Positions 26,995 through 38,300 of a DNA stretch of 64,000 nucleotides are shown piece by piece. The stretch is from the NCBI GenBank assembly GCA_046704385.1, contig JBJKSB010000101.1, positions 29,154 through 93,153 on the forward strand, read 5' to 3'. The notes beneath the pieces were generated by a model. The model worked only from the letters and a program-made list of their open reading frames with translations. It was not told the DNA's origin and did no database searches. Numbering within the stretch: position 1 is the stretch's first letter; each line of letters starts with the position of its first letter. A program made the position numbers and the translations under genes. Origin of the DNA: GH45 sp046704385. GTDB taxonomy: Bacteria > Bacteroidota > Bacteroidia > Bacteroidales > SZUA-534.

Positions 26995-27323
26995 GATGAA
27001 TTGATTTTATAGTTTTTATTATGGTTGAATTGTGAGTTCGCGTAATGCGTCAAAAGTATAAAATAATATATTGAGTGCAAAGCTTTATGGTATCTGATTA
27101 TCATTTTTTTAGGGGATAAAAAATAAGATACATCCTTATAAAATTTTGTTGAAAGAACATTTCTACTTAGATTTATGCCATTATTATCAGCCTTTTTTGT
27201 TAAAAGGATTCCCCCCAGGTAATAATTATGGTTTGTACAGGGATACTTAATATTATTCTTTGAACAAGCCATGAGTTATTAAAATTACAGCTTGTTTAAA
27301 ATGCTAACCTAAACTAATTTAAT
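26995..27323. other. 329-bp divergent promoter region
   Basis: Intergenic region between the BspA-like gene and the amylase operon. It contains a strong minus-strand promoter (27051-27081) and a weaker plus-strand TTTG/ATTCTTTG pair (27232-27262, spacing 19). A 93-codon minus-strand frame (26991-27272) crosses it but has no recognisable domain and would start inside the opposite promoter, so I do not call it. Confidence 0.6.
27051..27081 (-). promoter_or_regulatory. Promoter of the BspA-like gene
   Basis: On the minus strand TTTG (27081-27078) is followed after exactly 19 nt by TACTTTTG (27058-27051), matching the Bacteroidota TTTG / TAnnTTTG pair. The predicted start is about 50 nt upstream of the ATG. 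Confidence 0.65.
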
Positions 27324-30300
27324 ATGAGAAAAGTATTGCTGTTTTTGACTATTGCCGGTTCATACCTTACCGGATGGACACAAATAGTATCATTGGTTCC
27401 CTCAAATGCTGGGCCTGATAGTCAAGCAACCCTGATTTTCAGGGCAAACGAAGGAAATGGGGAATTAGCTGGTGCGAGTAAGGTTTATATGCATCATGGA
27501 GTGGTGACGGATAGTGAAACCGGAACCGACTGGAATTATGTAATTGGTAATTGGGGAGCCGACGATGGGGTCGGAGAAATGACACCTGTAAGTGGTGAAC
27601 CAGATACTTGGCAAATTACATTTTCACCCAGTATACGGGAGTATTTTAAAGTACCCGATAGTATGAATATTTTCAGAATATCGGCAGTATTTCGTAGTGC
27701 TGATGGAAATACCAAAGGATCAATTGCACCAGGTGATTATGGCTGGGGAACAGTAGCACCTAATGGTGACTTTTTTATAAACCTGAATGCGGGTTCATAT
27801 ATCACTATTAATTCTCCTGTACAATCAGAAAGTTATTTGCATTCAGGGGATACGGTTCAAATTGAAGGTATAGCATCAACAGATGTTAGCAATATGAAAA
27901 TATATCTGGACGAAGGATCAGGCTATGTAGAAAAAGCTTCGGTAACTTCGGGTAAAATTATTGATTATAGTTATATAGCCACGACTTCAGTTGAATTGGG
28001 AATTAAAGTGACAGCAGTCATTAATAGTGACACGGTTAAAGCTGAAAAAATTCACAGCATTGTTATGTTGCAGGATGCAAATGTAGCTGATCTGCCCTCC
28101 GGTATGAATTACGGTATAAATTATGGTGCTGATGATACCAAAGCGACTTTGGTACTGGAAGCTCCGGGAAAGAAATTTGTTTATGCAGTAGGTGATTTTA
28201 CAGATTGGAAAGTGAAACCTGGGTACCAAATGAATGTTACTCCCGATGGTAAGCTCTTCTGGCTTGAATTAAGTAATCTTGTGCCTGATAAGGAATATGT
28301 ATTTCAGTATTGGGTGGATGGTGAAATTAAAATCGGCGATCCATATGCCGACAAAGTGGCTGACCCTTGGAATGATAGAGATATTGAACAATCGGTTTAT
28401 CCGAATTTACCAGCGTATGATTATACCCAGTACGGAATTGCTACTGTTCTACAAACCGGACAGGCACCATTCGCCTGGGATGCTGGTGAAAGTACCTGGA
28501 AACGTCCGGATGTAAATAACCTGATGATTTATGAATTGCTGGTTCGCGATTTTGTAAAAAATCACGATTATAAAACCATTACGGATTCCTTAAGCTATAT
28601 AAAACGGTTGGGGGTCAATGCTATTGAACTGATGCCGGTGTGTGAATTTGAAGGAAATGATTCCTGGGGATATAATCCCATGTATTATTTTGCCCCCGAT
28701 AAATATTATGGCCCTAAAGATGATTTGAAAAAGTTGATAGAAACAGCCCACCAGATGAATATAGCGGTTATAATGGATATAGTTCTGAATCATGCTTATG
28801 GTAACAACCCGATGGTGAAACTTTATTTTAATTCATCAACAGGAAAACCTTCAGCCGATAATCCATGGTTTAACAAAAACACGGTTGGCCAGTATGCATA
28901 TGGCTACGATTTTAATCATGAAAGTCCATATACCCAGGCTTTTGTCGACAGGGTTAATAGCTACTGGCTGACAAATTATCATTTTGACGGTTTTAGGTTC
29001 GATTTCACTAAGGGATTTACAAATTATGCACCAGGTGGTAGTGTTGATGGTTTTGACCAGTCGCGGATAGATATTTTGGAACGTATGGCTGACAAAATAT
29101 GGCAAACCGACCCAAAAGCTTATGTAATACTTGAACATTGGGGAGTACCACAGGAAGAAACGATACTGGGAAATTATGGCATGAAGATGTGGCGGAATAA
29201 AAGTTATGACTTTGTTCCGGCTGTGAGTGGTAATCCAACAGGAAGTTTTGCCGGGATGGATGACCAAACGCATGTGGCTTATTTTGATAGTCACGATGAG
29301 CAGCGTATTGCAAATACCGCAGAAGTAACGGGTGCATCGAATGGTTCATATGATATCAAAAATACCGCAGTAGCTTTTGAAAGGTTGAAAATGGGGGCGG
29401 CATTTGCATTTTTAAATCCAGGCCCCAAAATGATCTGGCAGTTTGATGAATTGGGTTATGATATTGACATTAATTCAAATGGCCGGGTAGGCAGAAAGCC
29501 ATTGCCCTGGGGCGATGGAAGCCTGAATTATTACGATGATGAATTACGGCAATACATTTACGATGCTTACCAATCAATTCTTAAGGTAAGAATGGATGTG
29601 AATCCGGCGGCTATGGTATCGGGAACAACTGACAATAAACTTACCGGTGATACCCGCCGCTTAAGTTATGATACTCCTGAAACCGATATGGTAGTCATTG
29701 GTAATTTTGGTTTATCACAAGATACAGTGGCACCCGATTTTGCTGAAACTGGAACCTGGTATGACTATTTTTCGGGAAGCCAAATTAATGTAACCAATAC
29801 AACCGATCCAATTTCACTGGAGGCAGGGGAGTGGCATATTTATACTTCAAAAAAATTGTCGGATGGCGAGCCTGGTGTGGTTGAAGTATTTGGTTCACCG
29901 GTTACAGTTTCACCTTATCCTTTTACTAAAAGCGATAAAATTACCATAACTTTCGATGCTGCCAAAGCAAGTAATGGAGGTACTTCCGGTTTGGCAGGAG
30001 CTGATAAAGTATACATGCATTCAGGGGTACTTTTCAATCCCGATGATACTGCATTGTCAAATGTTGTGGGCAATTTAACTGATGATGGTGTTGGCGAAAT
30101 GACAAAAGTTGGTAATGACCTTTGGGAAATTACACTGACTCCTGAGGATTACTACAGTTTGGGAGCATCTGATAATATTTTGAAAATGGGTCTGTATTTC
30201 CGCGATGCAAGCAATAATAACAAAGGTTTCGGATTCCGTGATAAGATGATTTATCTGAATGTAATTAGCAGTGAGCCATTTGTAACTGTGGAACCAGCTG

Positions 30301-30941
30301 CGTTTAATATCGATGATGAAATTACCGTTACCTTTAATGCCAATTATGGCAATCGTGAATTGGTAGGATCCAATAAAGTTTATATGCACGGTGGTGTTGG
30401 TACGGTCGATACACAAAATCCAGCCTCTTCTGCCTGGACACATGTAATTGGCAATTGGGGAGCAGATGATGGAGTTGGTGAACTTACTGAAGTTTCAGGC
30501 AAAGAAGGCTTCTGGCAAATAAAACTGGTTCCTCGCACTTATTATGGACTTACAGATGCTGACGATGTTTACTGGTTAAGTATGGTATTTCGCAATGCCG
30601 ATGGAACGGTAAAAGGTACTGCAGCAGCAGGAGATATTGAGAATGGAATTGTGGCAGCTAATGGTGATATTTTTATAAGGAATCAAAAATATAATACCGT
30701 AACTGAACATACCAATAGAAACATCAGGATTTACCCAAATCCGGCAAACGACCATGTTTGTATAAATGGAATAAAAGGGACTGCTATTTTGAATATTTAT
30801 AACGTTAATGGAAAATTATTAGTAACAAAGCAGATTTATAATGAATCTTCAATAAATATTTCTAATTTAAAACCTGGTATTTATATTTATAGGATAAATA
30901 ATGAAAATAAAATCCTGAATGGTAAATTAATCAAGTTTTAA
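27324..30941 (+). CDS. Secreted multidomain GH13 alpha-amylase with T9SS sorting domain
   Basis: A 1205-residue secreted starch-degrading enzyme. Signal peptide to about residue 20; a beta-sandwich (residues ~20-155); an Ig-like linker; a CBM48-like domain (FVYAVGDFTDWKV, ~285-370); the GH13 barrel (~395-780); two more copies of the first beta-sandwich (~855-975 and ~990-1125); and a T9SS sorting domain (IYPNPANDHVCI to the end). GH13 regions are DIVLNHAYG, nucleophile Asp560 in GFRFDFTK, acid/base Glu604 in ILEHWG and Asp658 in SHDEQR. The repeated sandwich (KVYMHxGV ... DDGVGEMT) is probably a starch-binding or spacer module. It lies 10 bp upstream of a second amylase. Confidence 0.95.
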   Translation: MRKVLLFLTIAGSYLTGWTQIVSLVPSNAGPDSQATLIFRANEGNGELAGASKVYMHHGVVTDSETGTDWNYVIGNWGADDGVGEMTPVSGEPDTWQITFSPSIREYFKVPDSMNIFRISAVFRSADGNTKGSIAPGDYGWGTVAPNGDFFINLNAGSYITINSPVQSESYLHSGDTVQIEGIASTDVSNMKIYLDEGSGYVEKASVTSGKIIDYSYIATTSVELGIKVTAVINSDTVKAEKIHSIVMLQDANVADLPSGMNYGINYGADDTKATLVLEAPGKKFVYAVGDFTDWKVKPGYQMNVTPDGKLFWLELSNLVPDKEYVFQYWVDGEIKIGDPYADKVADPWNDRDIEQSVYPNLPAYDYTQYGIATVLQTGQAPFAWDAGESTWKRPDVNNLMIYELLVRDFVKNHDYKTITDSLSYIKRLGVNAIELMPVCEFEGNDSWGYNPMYYFAPDKYYGPKDDLKKLIETAHQMNIAVIMDIVLNHAYGNNPMVKLYFNSSTGKPSADNPWFNKNTVGQYAYGYDFNHESPYTQAFVDRVNSYWLTNYHFDGFRFDFTKGFTNYAPGGSVDGFDQSRIDILERMADKIWQTDPKAYVILEHWGVPQEETILGNYGMKMWRNKSYDFVPAVSGNPTGSFAGMDDQTHVAYFDSHDEQRIANTAEVTGASNGSYDIKNTAVAFERLKMGAAFAFLNPGPKMIWQFDELGYDIDINSNGRVGRKPLPWGDGSLNYYDDELRQYIYDAYQSILKVRMDVNPAAMVSGTTDNKLTGDTRRLSYDTPETDMVVIGNFGLSQDTVAPDFAETGTWYDYFSGSQINVTNTTDPISLEAGEWHIYTSKKLSDGEPGVVEVFGSPVTVSPYPFTKSDKITITFDAAKASNGGTSGLAGADKVYMHSGVLFNPDDTALSNVVGNLTDDGVGEMTKVGNDLWEITLTPEDYYSLGASDNILKMGLYFRDASNNNKGFGFRDKMIYLNVISSEPFVTVEPAAFNIDDEITVTFNANYGNRELVGSNKVYMHGGVGTVDTQNPASSAWTHVIGNWGADDGVGELTEVSGKEGFWQIKLVPRTYYGLTDADDVYWLSMVFRNADGTVKGTAAAGDIENGIVAANGDIFIRNQKYNTVTEHTNRNIRIYPNPANDHVCINGIKGTAILNIYNVNGKLLVTKQIYNESSINISNLKPGIYIYRINNENKILNGKLIKF

Positions 30942-30951
30942 ATGACCTGTT

Positions 30952-32820
30952 ATGACTAAAATATTAGCCATTTTTTTTGTAGTTAGTCTGGTTTTTACAA
31001 GTTGCCTGAATAAACAGAAGGCAGTTGAAAAACTTCCTGATTACCATAAATATATGGTTTACCAGGTTTTTACCCGCTTATTTGGTGACACTGTAACCAC
31101 CAACAAGCCCTGGGGAACCATTGAAGAAAATGGTGTCGGTAAATTCAATGATTTTACTGATAAGGCTTTGGAAGAAATCAGGGGTCTAGGTGTGACGCAC
31201 ATTTGGTATACAGGTGTGCTCCACCATGATGTAATTACTGACTATTCAGCCTATGGTATTTCGTTAGATGATCCGGATGTGGTGAAGGGCAGGGCAGGAT
31301 CACCTTATGCCGTAAAGGACTATTATAATGTCGATCCCGATTTGGCTGTCGATCCGGCCAGGAGGATGGATGAATTCCTGGCCTTGATACAAAGAACTCA
31401 TAATCATGGTTTAAAAGTAATAATAGATTTAGTTCCTAACCATGTGGCCAGGAATTATCATTCCATTTCAAAACCAGCAGGTATCAGTGACTTTGGCGAG
31501 GATGATGATACAACAGTGGTTTATGCCCGGAATAATAATTTTTATTATATTCCGGGTGAAAAATTTCAGGTACCTGATAATAAGGACTATGTAAAACCTT
31601 TGGGTGGAGAACCTAATCCCCTGGTGGATGGCAAATTTGAAGAAAGTCCTGCCAAATGGACTGGCAATGGAACCCGCGAAGCCAAACCAAAGTCGTGGGA
31701 TTGGTACGAAACGGTAAAAATTAATTTCGGGGTACAGCCCGACGGTAGTTATGACTTTGACACGTTGCCTGCCAGTTATTCGGCAAAAGGTTACAAGGAA
31801 CATTTTGCGTTTTGGCAGAATAAAAGTGTCCCCGATTCCTGGGTTAAGTTTCGCGATATAGTTCTTTTTTGGCTCGATAAAGGTGTTGATGGTTTCAGGT
31901 ACGATATGGCCGAGTTGGTACCAGTTGAGTTTTGGAGTTATTTGAACTCAGCAATTAAAATGAAAAAGTCAGATGCCTTTTTAATGGCAGAAGTTTATAA
32001 TCCTGCCCGATATCGAAATTATATTAAGTTGGGCAAAATGGATTATTTATATGATAAAGTGGAATTTTACGATACACTTCGGCATATCATTGTGGGAACA
32101 GGAAGTACGGATAACTTAATGAAAGTTCAGGACCACGTGTCCGATATCGAACATCATATGTTGCATTTTCTTGAAAATCATGACGAGCAAAGGTTGGCAA
32201 GTTCGGGTTTTGCTGAAAAGGCCGAAAAAGGCAGACCTGCCATGGTTGTTTCTGCATGTATCAGCACTTCGCCAACTATGATTTATTTTGGACAGGAACT
32301 GGGTGAACCAGCCAAAGGAAATCCCGGTTTTGGTTCTGAGACCAGGACAACAATTTTCGATTATTGGGGTGTACCCACTCAGCAGAGATGGATGAATCAT
32401 GGGAAATTTGATGGCGCATTGCTTTCAGATAACGAGAAAGCACTCAGGACTTTTTATAAAACCTTGCTTAATTTTACCCTGAACAGTGAAGCCTTAACGG
32501 GATATTTTAAAGATATTCATTCCTATAACAGGCAAAATACAGATAATTATAACGATAAATTATTCTCATTTGTCCGTTGGAAAGGCAATGATAAAATTGT
32601 GGTTGTATGTAGTTTTGATGAACATCTGTCCTATGTTTTCGATCTTGCCCTCGATCCCGAATTGATTCACACCTGGAGGCTAAGAAGAGGAAAATATGAA
32701 TTAGTTGATCAGCTTACAAAAAACAAAAGTTTTGTATTAAATGTGGCTAAAAAGAAGGCTACAGCCAGAATTGAAATCAGACCATTACAATCATTTATTT
32801 TGAAATTGGAAAATAAATAA
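30952..32820 (+). CDS. Lipoprotein GH13 alpha-amylase
   Basis: A 622-residue lipoprotein amylase (lipobox FTSC at about residue 18), probably acting on maltooligosaccharides in the periplasm or at the outer membrane, like SusA or SusG. The catalytic regions are DLVPNHVAR, nucleophile Asp318 in GFRYDMAEL, acid/base Glu347 in LMAEVYNP, and Asp411 in ENHDEQR. The C-terminal beta domain (VVVCSFDEHLSYVFDLALD) closes the protein. It starts 10 bp after the secreted amylase and is followed 12 bp later by an alkyltransferase gene. No SusR-type regulator is visible in the window; SusC/SusD lies on the opposite strand downstream. Confidence 0.95.
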   Translation: MTKILAIFFVVSLVFTSCLNKQKAVEKLPDYHKYMVYQVFTRLFGDTVTTNKPWGTIEENGVGKFNDFTDKALEEIRGLGVTHIWYTGVLHHDVITDYSAYGISLDDPDVVKGRAGSPYAVKDYYNVDPDLAVDPARRMDEFLALIQRTHNHGLKVIIDLVPNHVARNYHSISKPAGISDFGEDDDTTVVYARNNNFYYIPGEKFQVPDNKDYVKPLGGEPNPLVDGKFEESPAKWTGNGTREAKPKSWDWYETVKINFGVQPDGSYDFDTLPASYSAKGYKEHFAFWQNKSVPDSWVKFRDIVLFWLDKGVDGFRYDMAELVPVEFWSYLNSAIKMKKSDAFLMAEVYNPARYRNYIKLGKMDYLYDKVEFYDTLRHIIVGTGSTDNLMKVQDHVSDIEHHMLHFLENHDEQRLASSGFAEKAEKGRPAMVVSACISTSPTMIYFGQELGEPAKGNPGFGSETRTTIFDYWGVPTQQRWMNHGKFDGALLSDNEKALRTFYKTLLNFTLNSEALTGYFKDIHSYNRQNTDNYNDKLFSFVRWKGNDKIVVVCSFDEHLSYVFDLALDPELIHTWRLRRGKYELVDQLTKNKSFVLNVAKKKATARIEIRPLQSFILKLENK

Positions 32821-32832
32821 CGTATTAAGAAA

Positions 32833-33360
32833 TTGTTTCTAATGACCCGTCCGTTGTTTATAGAAACACCTTTAGGTAAAATGGGAGCGCTGGCCTCAGC
32901 TAAAGGTATAGTTAGACTTGAATTCCTTGATGATGAGTCGGAAAAATCCAATGAGAAATTGTTAAAAGGCGCTGATAATGCAACATTTACTCATCAGGAA
33001 AATGAATATCTGTGCCAGTTAAAAGATGAATTAAACCTCTATTTTTCAGGCAACCTAACTCAATTTAAAGTAAAACTTGATATGGAAGGTACGGATTTCC
33101 AGCTCAGGGTATGGAATGCCTTAATGGAAATCCCGTTTGGAGAAACAATTAGTTATAAAGAACAGTCGACCAGATTGGGAAATTTAAAGGCCATCCGGGC
33201 GGTTGCTTCAGCCAACGGAAGTAATAATATTGCCATTGTTGTTCCATGTCACCGGGTAATTGGATATAATGGAAATCTTACCGGCTATGCAGGTGGACTG
33301 TACCGGAAGAAATGGTTACTCGATTTTGAAGCTAAGGTATCAGGGAAAACGCTTTTTTGA
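32833..33360 (+). CDS. ogt: O6-methylguanine-DNA methyltransferase
   Basis: A 175-residue suicide DNA-repair protein that moves an alkyl group from O6-alkylguanine to its own cysteine. The active-site motif is VVPCHRVIG with nucleophile Cys139, preceded by the helix-turn-helix region (IPFGETISYKEQS, RAVASANGSNN) that carries the arginine finger. It is the single-domain Ogt/MGMT type, without the Ada regulatory N-terminus. It lies 12 bp after the GH13 gene and so is probably co-transcribed with starch-degrading genes, which is an unusual partner and perhaps accidental. It converges on the SusD terminator at 33420-33439. Confidence 0.94.
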   Translation: MFLMTRPLFIETPLGKMGALASAKGIVRLEFLDDESEKSNEKLLKGADNATFTHQENEYLCQLKDELNLYFSGNLTQFKVKLDMEGTDFQLRVWNALMEIPFGETISYKEQSTRLGNLKAIRAVASANGSNNIAIVVPCHRVIGYNGNLTGYAGGLYRKKWLLDFEAKVSGKTLF

Positions 33361-33414
33361 TTTTTATTATTTGTGAATTTTTCGGGTTGAACTCATGTTA
33401 ATTTATTGGAAATT

Positions 33415-33439
33415 AAAAAGGGCTGACAAAAGCCAGCCC
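33415..33439 (-). terminator. Terminator of the SusC/SusD operon
   Basis: GGGCTG (33420-33425) and CAGCCC (33434-33439) form a GC stem. On the minus strand it is followed by CTTTTTAATTT, a proper U tract, 80 bp after the SusD stop. Confidence 0.82.
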
Positions 33440-33518
33440 CTTCCGTTAAATTAAGAAAAATAACTATTTGGTTTGAATTTGAGTTGCAATATTATTAGTA
33501 CATTTTCTCATTATTCTG

Positions 33519-35306
33519 CTATTGCCATCCAGGATTTTGTATCAAAACGCCGCCGGATAACCTGATTTGTGATTCTGGAATTGGCATGAACTTTTTATCT
33601 TCAGTCCATTGCGTAACTGAATAGTCATCAGGATACGATCCGTCATCGGCAAATGCACCATCGGCAACTTTTATAGTACCCAGCGCATCAAAAGCAGCTT
33701 TACAATCGTGCCAGCGAATCAGGTCAAAATAGCGTAAGCCTTCAAAAGCCAGTTCATGACGACGTTCTTTTTTGAGAGCATCCAGCGAATAAGCAGCAAT
33801 TGGGTCTAACCCGGCTCTTTGACGAACCTGGTTTATACCATCAACAGTACCGGTTAATTCTGATTGCATTAATAAAACATCAGCAAACCTGATAATCATC
33901 TGAGGCTGGATATCAGCATGTTGCGAAGTTGCGAATGTATAACCTCTTGCTTCCCACATAGTCTGAAATGCATTTGGATTATCGTCTGTTTGTTGTTGAA
34001 CCGGCATATATTTTTTGTTGAAAACTCCTGTAACATTATATCCGGTATATGTACTTTTGCTGTCTTGAAACTTAATGGCTGTTGTACCTTCTAATCTTGC
34101 AGAAGTTGTATCCTCAACATCAAACATCGAACCATATTTACGGATATCGCCTGGTTCAAAATCGTTCCATAAACTTGGATGCACCGTACAAAAACCCCAT
34201 CCAACACCGTGAGGTACACCATTTCCCATACGAATTCCCATAAACAAAATCATATGGTCGGACCTTGGATAATAGGCTGATCCTTCAGCACCATGCGTAT
34301 TGAAGTTTAGTCCGAAAATACTTTCAGGATTAAGTGTTTCTGTATCTTCAACCCAGGCATAAGGAGTTTTTCCTGTTCCGTCTCTGCCAAGATCTTTATA
34401 AAGGTTACTTTTAACCATTCTTTTGGGTAAACTGTCTTTTCCATAGTCTGAAGTCACCAACCATGTTTCTTCTTTTAATCCGATTGCAGTGTAAGCCCAA
34501 AGATTCGGAAAATCAGCAATCATATGATGGCCACTATTGTTGATTACATCTTCAAGATAGGAAATGGCATTTGCTTTGGTGATACTTCCTCCGTCAACCA
34601 ATGGTAAGGCATCTTTTGAGTATGTGCCGGTATAAAAGAGAAAGATTCTTCCGATCATTGATTCTGCTGCCCATTTTGTGGCATGTCCTTTTCGTTGTAC
34701 ATCGAAATTATTAAAGTTTACGGCAGGCATTAGCTCAGCCGCAGTTTTCATGTCAGTAGCTATCTGTGCAAATAAATCATCTACATTGGCACGAGGTTCA
34801 TTTCCTGATACGGAGGTAGTAATTAATGGAACGGTGCCAAAGAAACAGGCCAGTGTATAATACATGTAACCGCGCAAAAAGTATGCTTCGCCCAAATCCT
34901 GGTTACGGTTATTTTCATTAGTATACACCGCTTTTTCAAAGTTTTCAATAATGGAATTAGCACGAAATATTCCCTGGTAATATTTTCGCCATAACGGCTC
35001 TAATAAATCTTCTCTCGGGTTTTTTTCAAACTGGTCCATTGGGCGTACCCAAGCATCACCACTACCATCACCACCGCCAAGCATCTCGTCAGAAAGAACA
35101 TTTGCGGTTAGCATAGGGAACGATTCCCCTTTCTCACCAGGCAGAATTGAATAAACACCAGTTAGCGCTTCACCTATTTCCTTTTCAGTACTAAAATAGG
35201 ATCCATTGTCTTTTCTATAATAATCCTTCCTGTCCAGAAACTCATCACTGCAACTGAAAACGGACATTAGTAAGGATAAAACTATTATTGTTTTTATTTT
35301 TTTCAT
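33519..35306 (-). CDS. SusD/RagB-family glycan-binding lipoprotein
   Basis: A 595-residue outer-membrane lipoprotein (lipobox SVFSC, residue ~19) that forms the lid of a SusCD glycan importer. SusD/RagB traits are the early DRKDYYRKDNGSYF segment, the TPR-like helices carrying AYFLRGYMYY and GHATKWAAESMIGRIFLFY, and the C-terminal RRHELAFEGLRYFDLIRWHD signature and final ILIQNPGW. It begins 18 bp after the SusC gene. Its closest relative in the window is the truncated SusD at 63155, not the one at 58208, suggesting two lineages. No associated sigma/anti-sigma or hybrid sensor gene is adjacent; the substrate is not predictable from sequence. Confidence 0.95.
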   Translation of the reverse strand: MKKIKTIIVLSLLMSVFSCSDEFLDRKDYYRKDNGSYFSTEKEIGEALTGVYSILPGEKGESFPMLTANVLSDEMLGGGDGSGDAWVRPMDQFEKNPREDLLEPLWRKYYQGIFRANSIIENFEKAVYTNENNRNQDLGEAYFLRGYMYYTLACFFGTVPLITTSVSGNEPRANVDDLFAQIATDMKTAAELMPAVNFNNFDVQRKGHATKWAAESMIGRIFLFYTGTYSKDALPLVDGGSITKANAISYLEDVINNSGHHMIADFPNLWAYTAIGLKEETWLVTSDYGKDSLPKRMVKSNLYKDLGRDGTGKTPYAWVEDTETLNPESIFGLNFNTHGAEGSAYYPRSDHMILFMGIRMGNGVPHGVGWGFCTVHPSLWNDFEPGDIRKYGSMFDVEDTTSARLEGTTAIKFQDSKSTYTGYNVTGVFNKKYMPVQQQTDDNPNAFQTMWEARGYTFATSQHADIQPQMIIRFADVLLMQSELTGTVDGINQVRQRAGLDPIAAYSLDALKKERRHELAFEGLRYFDLIRWHDCKAAFDALGTIKVADGAFADDGSYPDDYSVTQWTEDKKFMPIPESQIRLSGGVLIQNPGWQ

Positions 35307-35324
35307 ATTTTAAATCTCCTGTCA

Positions 35325-38300
35325 TTAAAATTTAACACTTAAACCCATCATATAAGTTTTTGCCAAAGGATAAAGTCCTACATCAATACCTGATGCCCAA
35401 CTCTGACCGTTACCCCAACCAACTTCCGGATTCATGCCCGGATATTTTGTAAAAGTGAATAGATTCTGGCCTGAAACGAATAATCTTAGGTCACTAAATG
35501 CTTTGGTTTTAATCAGATCGCGAAAACTGTAACCAAATGTGATTGAGCTAATTCTGAAATAATCACCATCATAAATGTGCATATCGCTCAATTCAACCCG
35601 GGTATTCGATTTTGATGTTATCCGGGGCATGGTACCATTTGGGTTACGGGTTTCATCGTATGCATTATTGAAATAATAATAGGTTAAATTTTCGCGTAAC
35701 CTGTCACTGGCACTTGAATATGACATTAGAATTTGATTTCCGCTTTTTCCGGTACCTACAACCTGAAAATCAAAGTTTTTATATTCCATATACAATTGTA
35801 AACCATAGGTAAAGTCCGGATTCGGGTCTCCAATTTCAGTGCGGTCTTTATCATTAATCAAACCGTCATTATTTATGTCAACGAACCTGATTTCACCGGG
35901 AGCAAGGCCATCTACAGTCATATTTCTGTCATATCGCGGATCGGTGCCATTTGCGGCTGCATATTGATCAGCTGAAGCGGCCAGTTGGTTTACATAGGCA
36001 GTAATTTCATCGGCTGATCTGAATAAACCATCTGTTTTATATCCCCAAAAATACCCAATTGGGTGTCCCACTTCGGCACGATAACTTTCCGGAGCACCCT
36101 GCCACAGAGAATTTTTATTACCGTGGATAATTTTTTCATCATTATTGATTTCAGTTACCTCATTTTTATTTTTGCCGAGGGTAGCTGTTATGCTATATTT
36201 GAAATCGCCCACTTTATCAGTCCATTTAACGCTTGCTTCGATACCTTTATTGGATACACTACCTCCATTTGTATAAGGGGCTGGTGCACCAGCTGTTAAA
36301 AGAACCGGAGCAATAATTAACCAGTCTTTTGTGGTTTTATTATACCAGTCGAATGTGGATTGAAGTTTGCTCTCAAACAGATTAAGATCGAATCCAAAGT
36401 TTAATTGTTCCGAGGTTTCCCATTTAAGGTCAGGGTTTGGAAGGCTTGATAATTGTGATCCAATGGTGTTGTTGGTGTAATCCGGTCCAAAAGGATAATC
36501 TGCACCTACATACTCAACACCGGCTACGTATTGAAAAGCACCAATATTTTGGTTACCATTCTGTCCCCAGCTACCCCGTAATTTCAGATAGTTTATTTGG
36601 GGTATGGAGCTCATAAAGTCTTCCTGACTTACAATCCATCCTGCTGAAAGAGATGGGAAAGTTGCGTACCGGTTATTCGGGCCAAAGTTTGACGATCCGT
36701 CACGACGTAGAACTGCGGTTAACAAGTAACGTTCTTTAAAGTCATAGGAAAGCCGACCAAAGTATGATGACATGGCCCATCCGTAATTGTCACGTCCCGA
36801 CATCCGTATATATTCAATAGATGAAACAGGAGTATTGTCCAGGTAGGCATAGTCCCATGATTGGAAAATTGATTCCTGGTTCCGTGCATTTAAAGTCAGT
36901 GCCCTGTTGCTTCGTTGGGCTTCCTGACCAACCACAATATTAAAATTGTGATTTTCCTGTAGCTTAAAATTATAGCTTACCGTATTAGTGAAAATCCAGT
37001 TAAAATTCATATATGTACCCTGGCTTACACTATCATGTTGGTTATTGGAAAGGTCATTCTGGTAAAAGGCAGGTACCCAACTACGATATGAACCATATGA
37101 ATTAGTAATACCATAGCTGGTTCTTAGTTTTAAATTAGGTATGGGCTGTACTTCCAAATAGGCATTACCGACAATGTTATTGTTGTTATTGTCGTAATAT
37201 TTTTTTGTGTATTCCAATTTGGCTGTTGGGTTTACAGCTTGTGAACCATCATTACATTCGGTTGTGTAGTTCCCGTTGTCATCAAAAACCGGAAGTAATG
37301 GATTGGCAACAATATGATCACGGACATTATTATCATATATGTCCCTTGTTCCGACATTAGGATTGTCAGAGTTTGTAAACGTAAGGTTTTCACCAAATAC
37401 GATACCGTCTAACCCATTCCATTGTTTTAATACATGTTGGGAGTTCATGCGAAGTGTCAACCGCTCATAATCGGGTTTACCCTGTTTTCCCAGCAATCCG
37501 GCATTTTTCAGATAAGATGCCCCGAATGCATAAACTGATTTGTCAGAACTACCTGTTACATTAATGGCATGGCTTTGTACAGCTGCATTGTGGTTAACCT
37601 GTTCATCAAACCAGTCTGTTCCCTGGTAGGTTCCGGCCATAATTTCATCGTAATGTGGAACCATTGAAAAATCCCATGGGGCTTTACCATCATTAATACG
37701 TGATTCATCCATTGCGGTAATGTAATCTTTGGCATTTAGAACATCAGGACCTTTGGCAACCTGCTGAATACCAAAATAATCATCATATGTTATAGCCATT
37801 TTCTGACCTTTTTTACCGCTTCGTGTAGTAACCAAGATTACCCCGTTTGCAGCTTGCGAACCATAAATAGCCGATGATGCAGCATCTTTTAATACATCAA
37901 TGCTTTCAATATCAGAGGGATTTAAATAATCGATATTTTTTACCTGCACCCCATCGACAACATACAAGGGTTGGGCATTACCAATGGTACCAATACCCCG
38001 GATATAGACTTTTGTACCGGAGCCTGGTTTTCCACTTTCGTTAGTAATGGTTACCCCCGGGCTAATCCCCTGGAGTGATGACATGGGGTCAGAATTGTTG
38101 AGCTTTTGCAGATCATCGCCTTTCATGTTTAAGGTTGCACCGGTATTTAGTTTCTTTTTCTGTGTACCGTAACCAACTACAACTACTTCATCTAAATCAG
38201 ATATGTCCTGTGCCAGGACAACATCAATAACACTTTGGTTATTTACAGATATTTCCTGCGAAGTGTAACCAATATATGAAATAACCAATACAGGATCGGT

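Noticed and set aside
26991..27272. 93-codon minus-strand reading frame upstream of the BspA-like gene
   Set aside because: It overlaps a well-formed promoter, has no recognisable domain, and its low-complexity composition fits AT-rich intergenic DNA.
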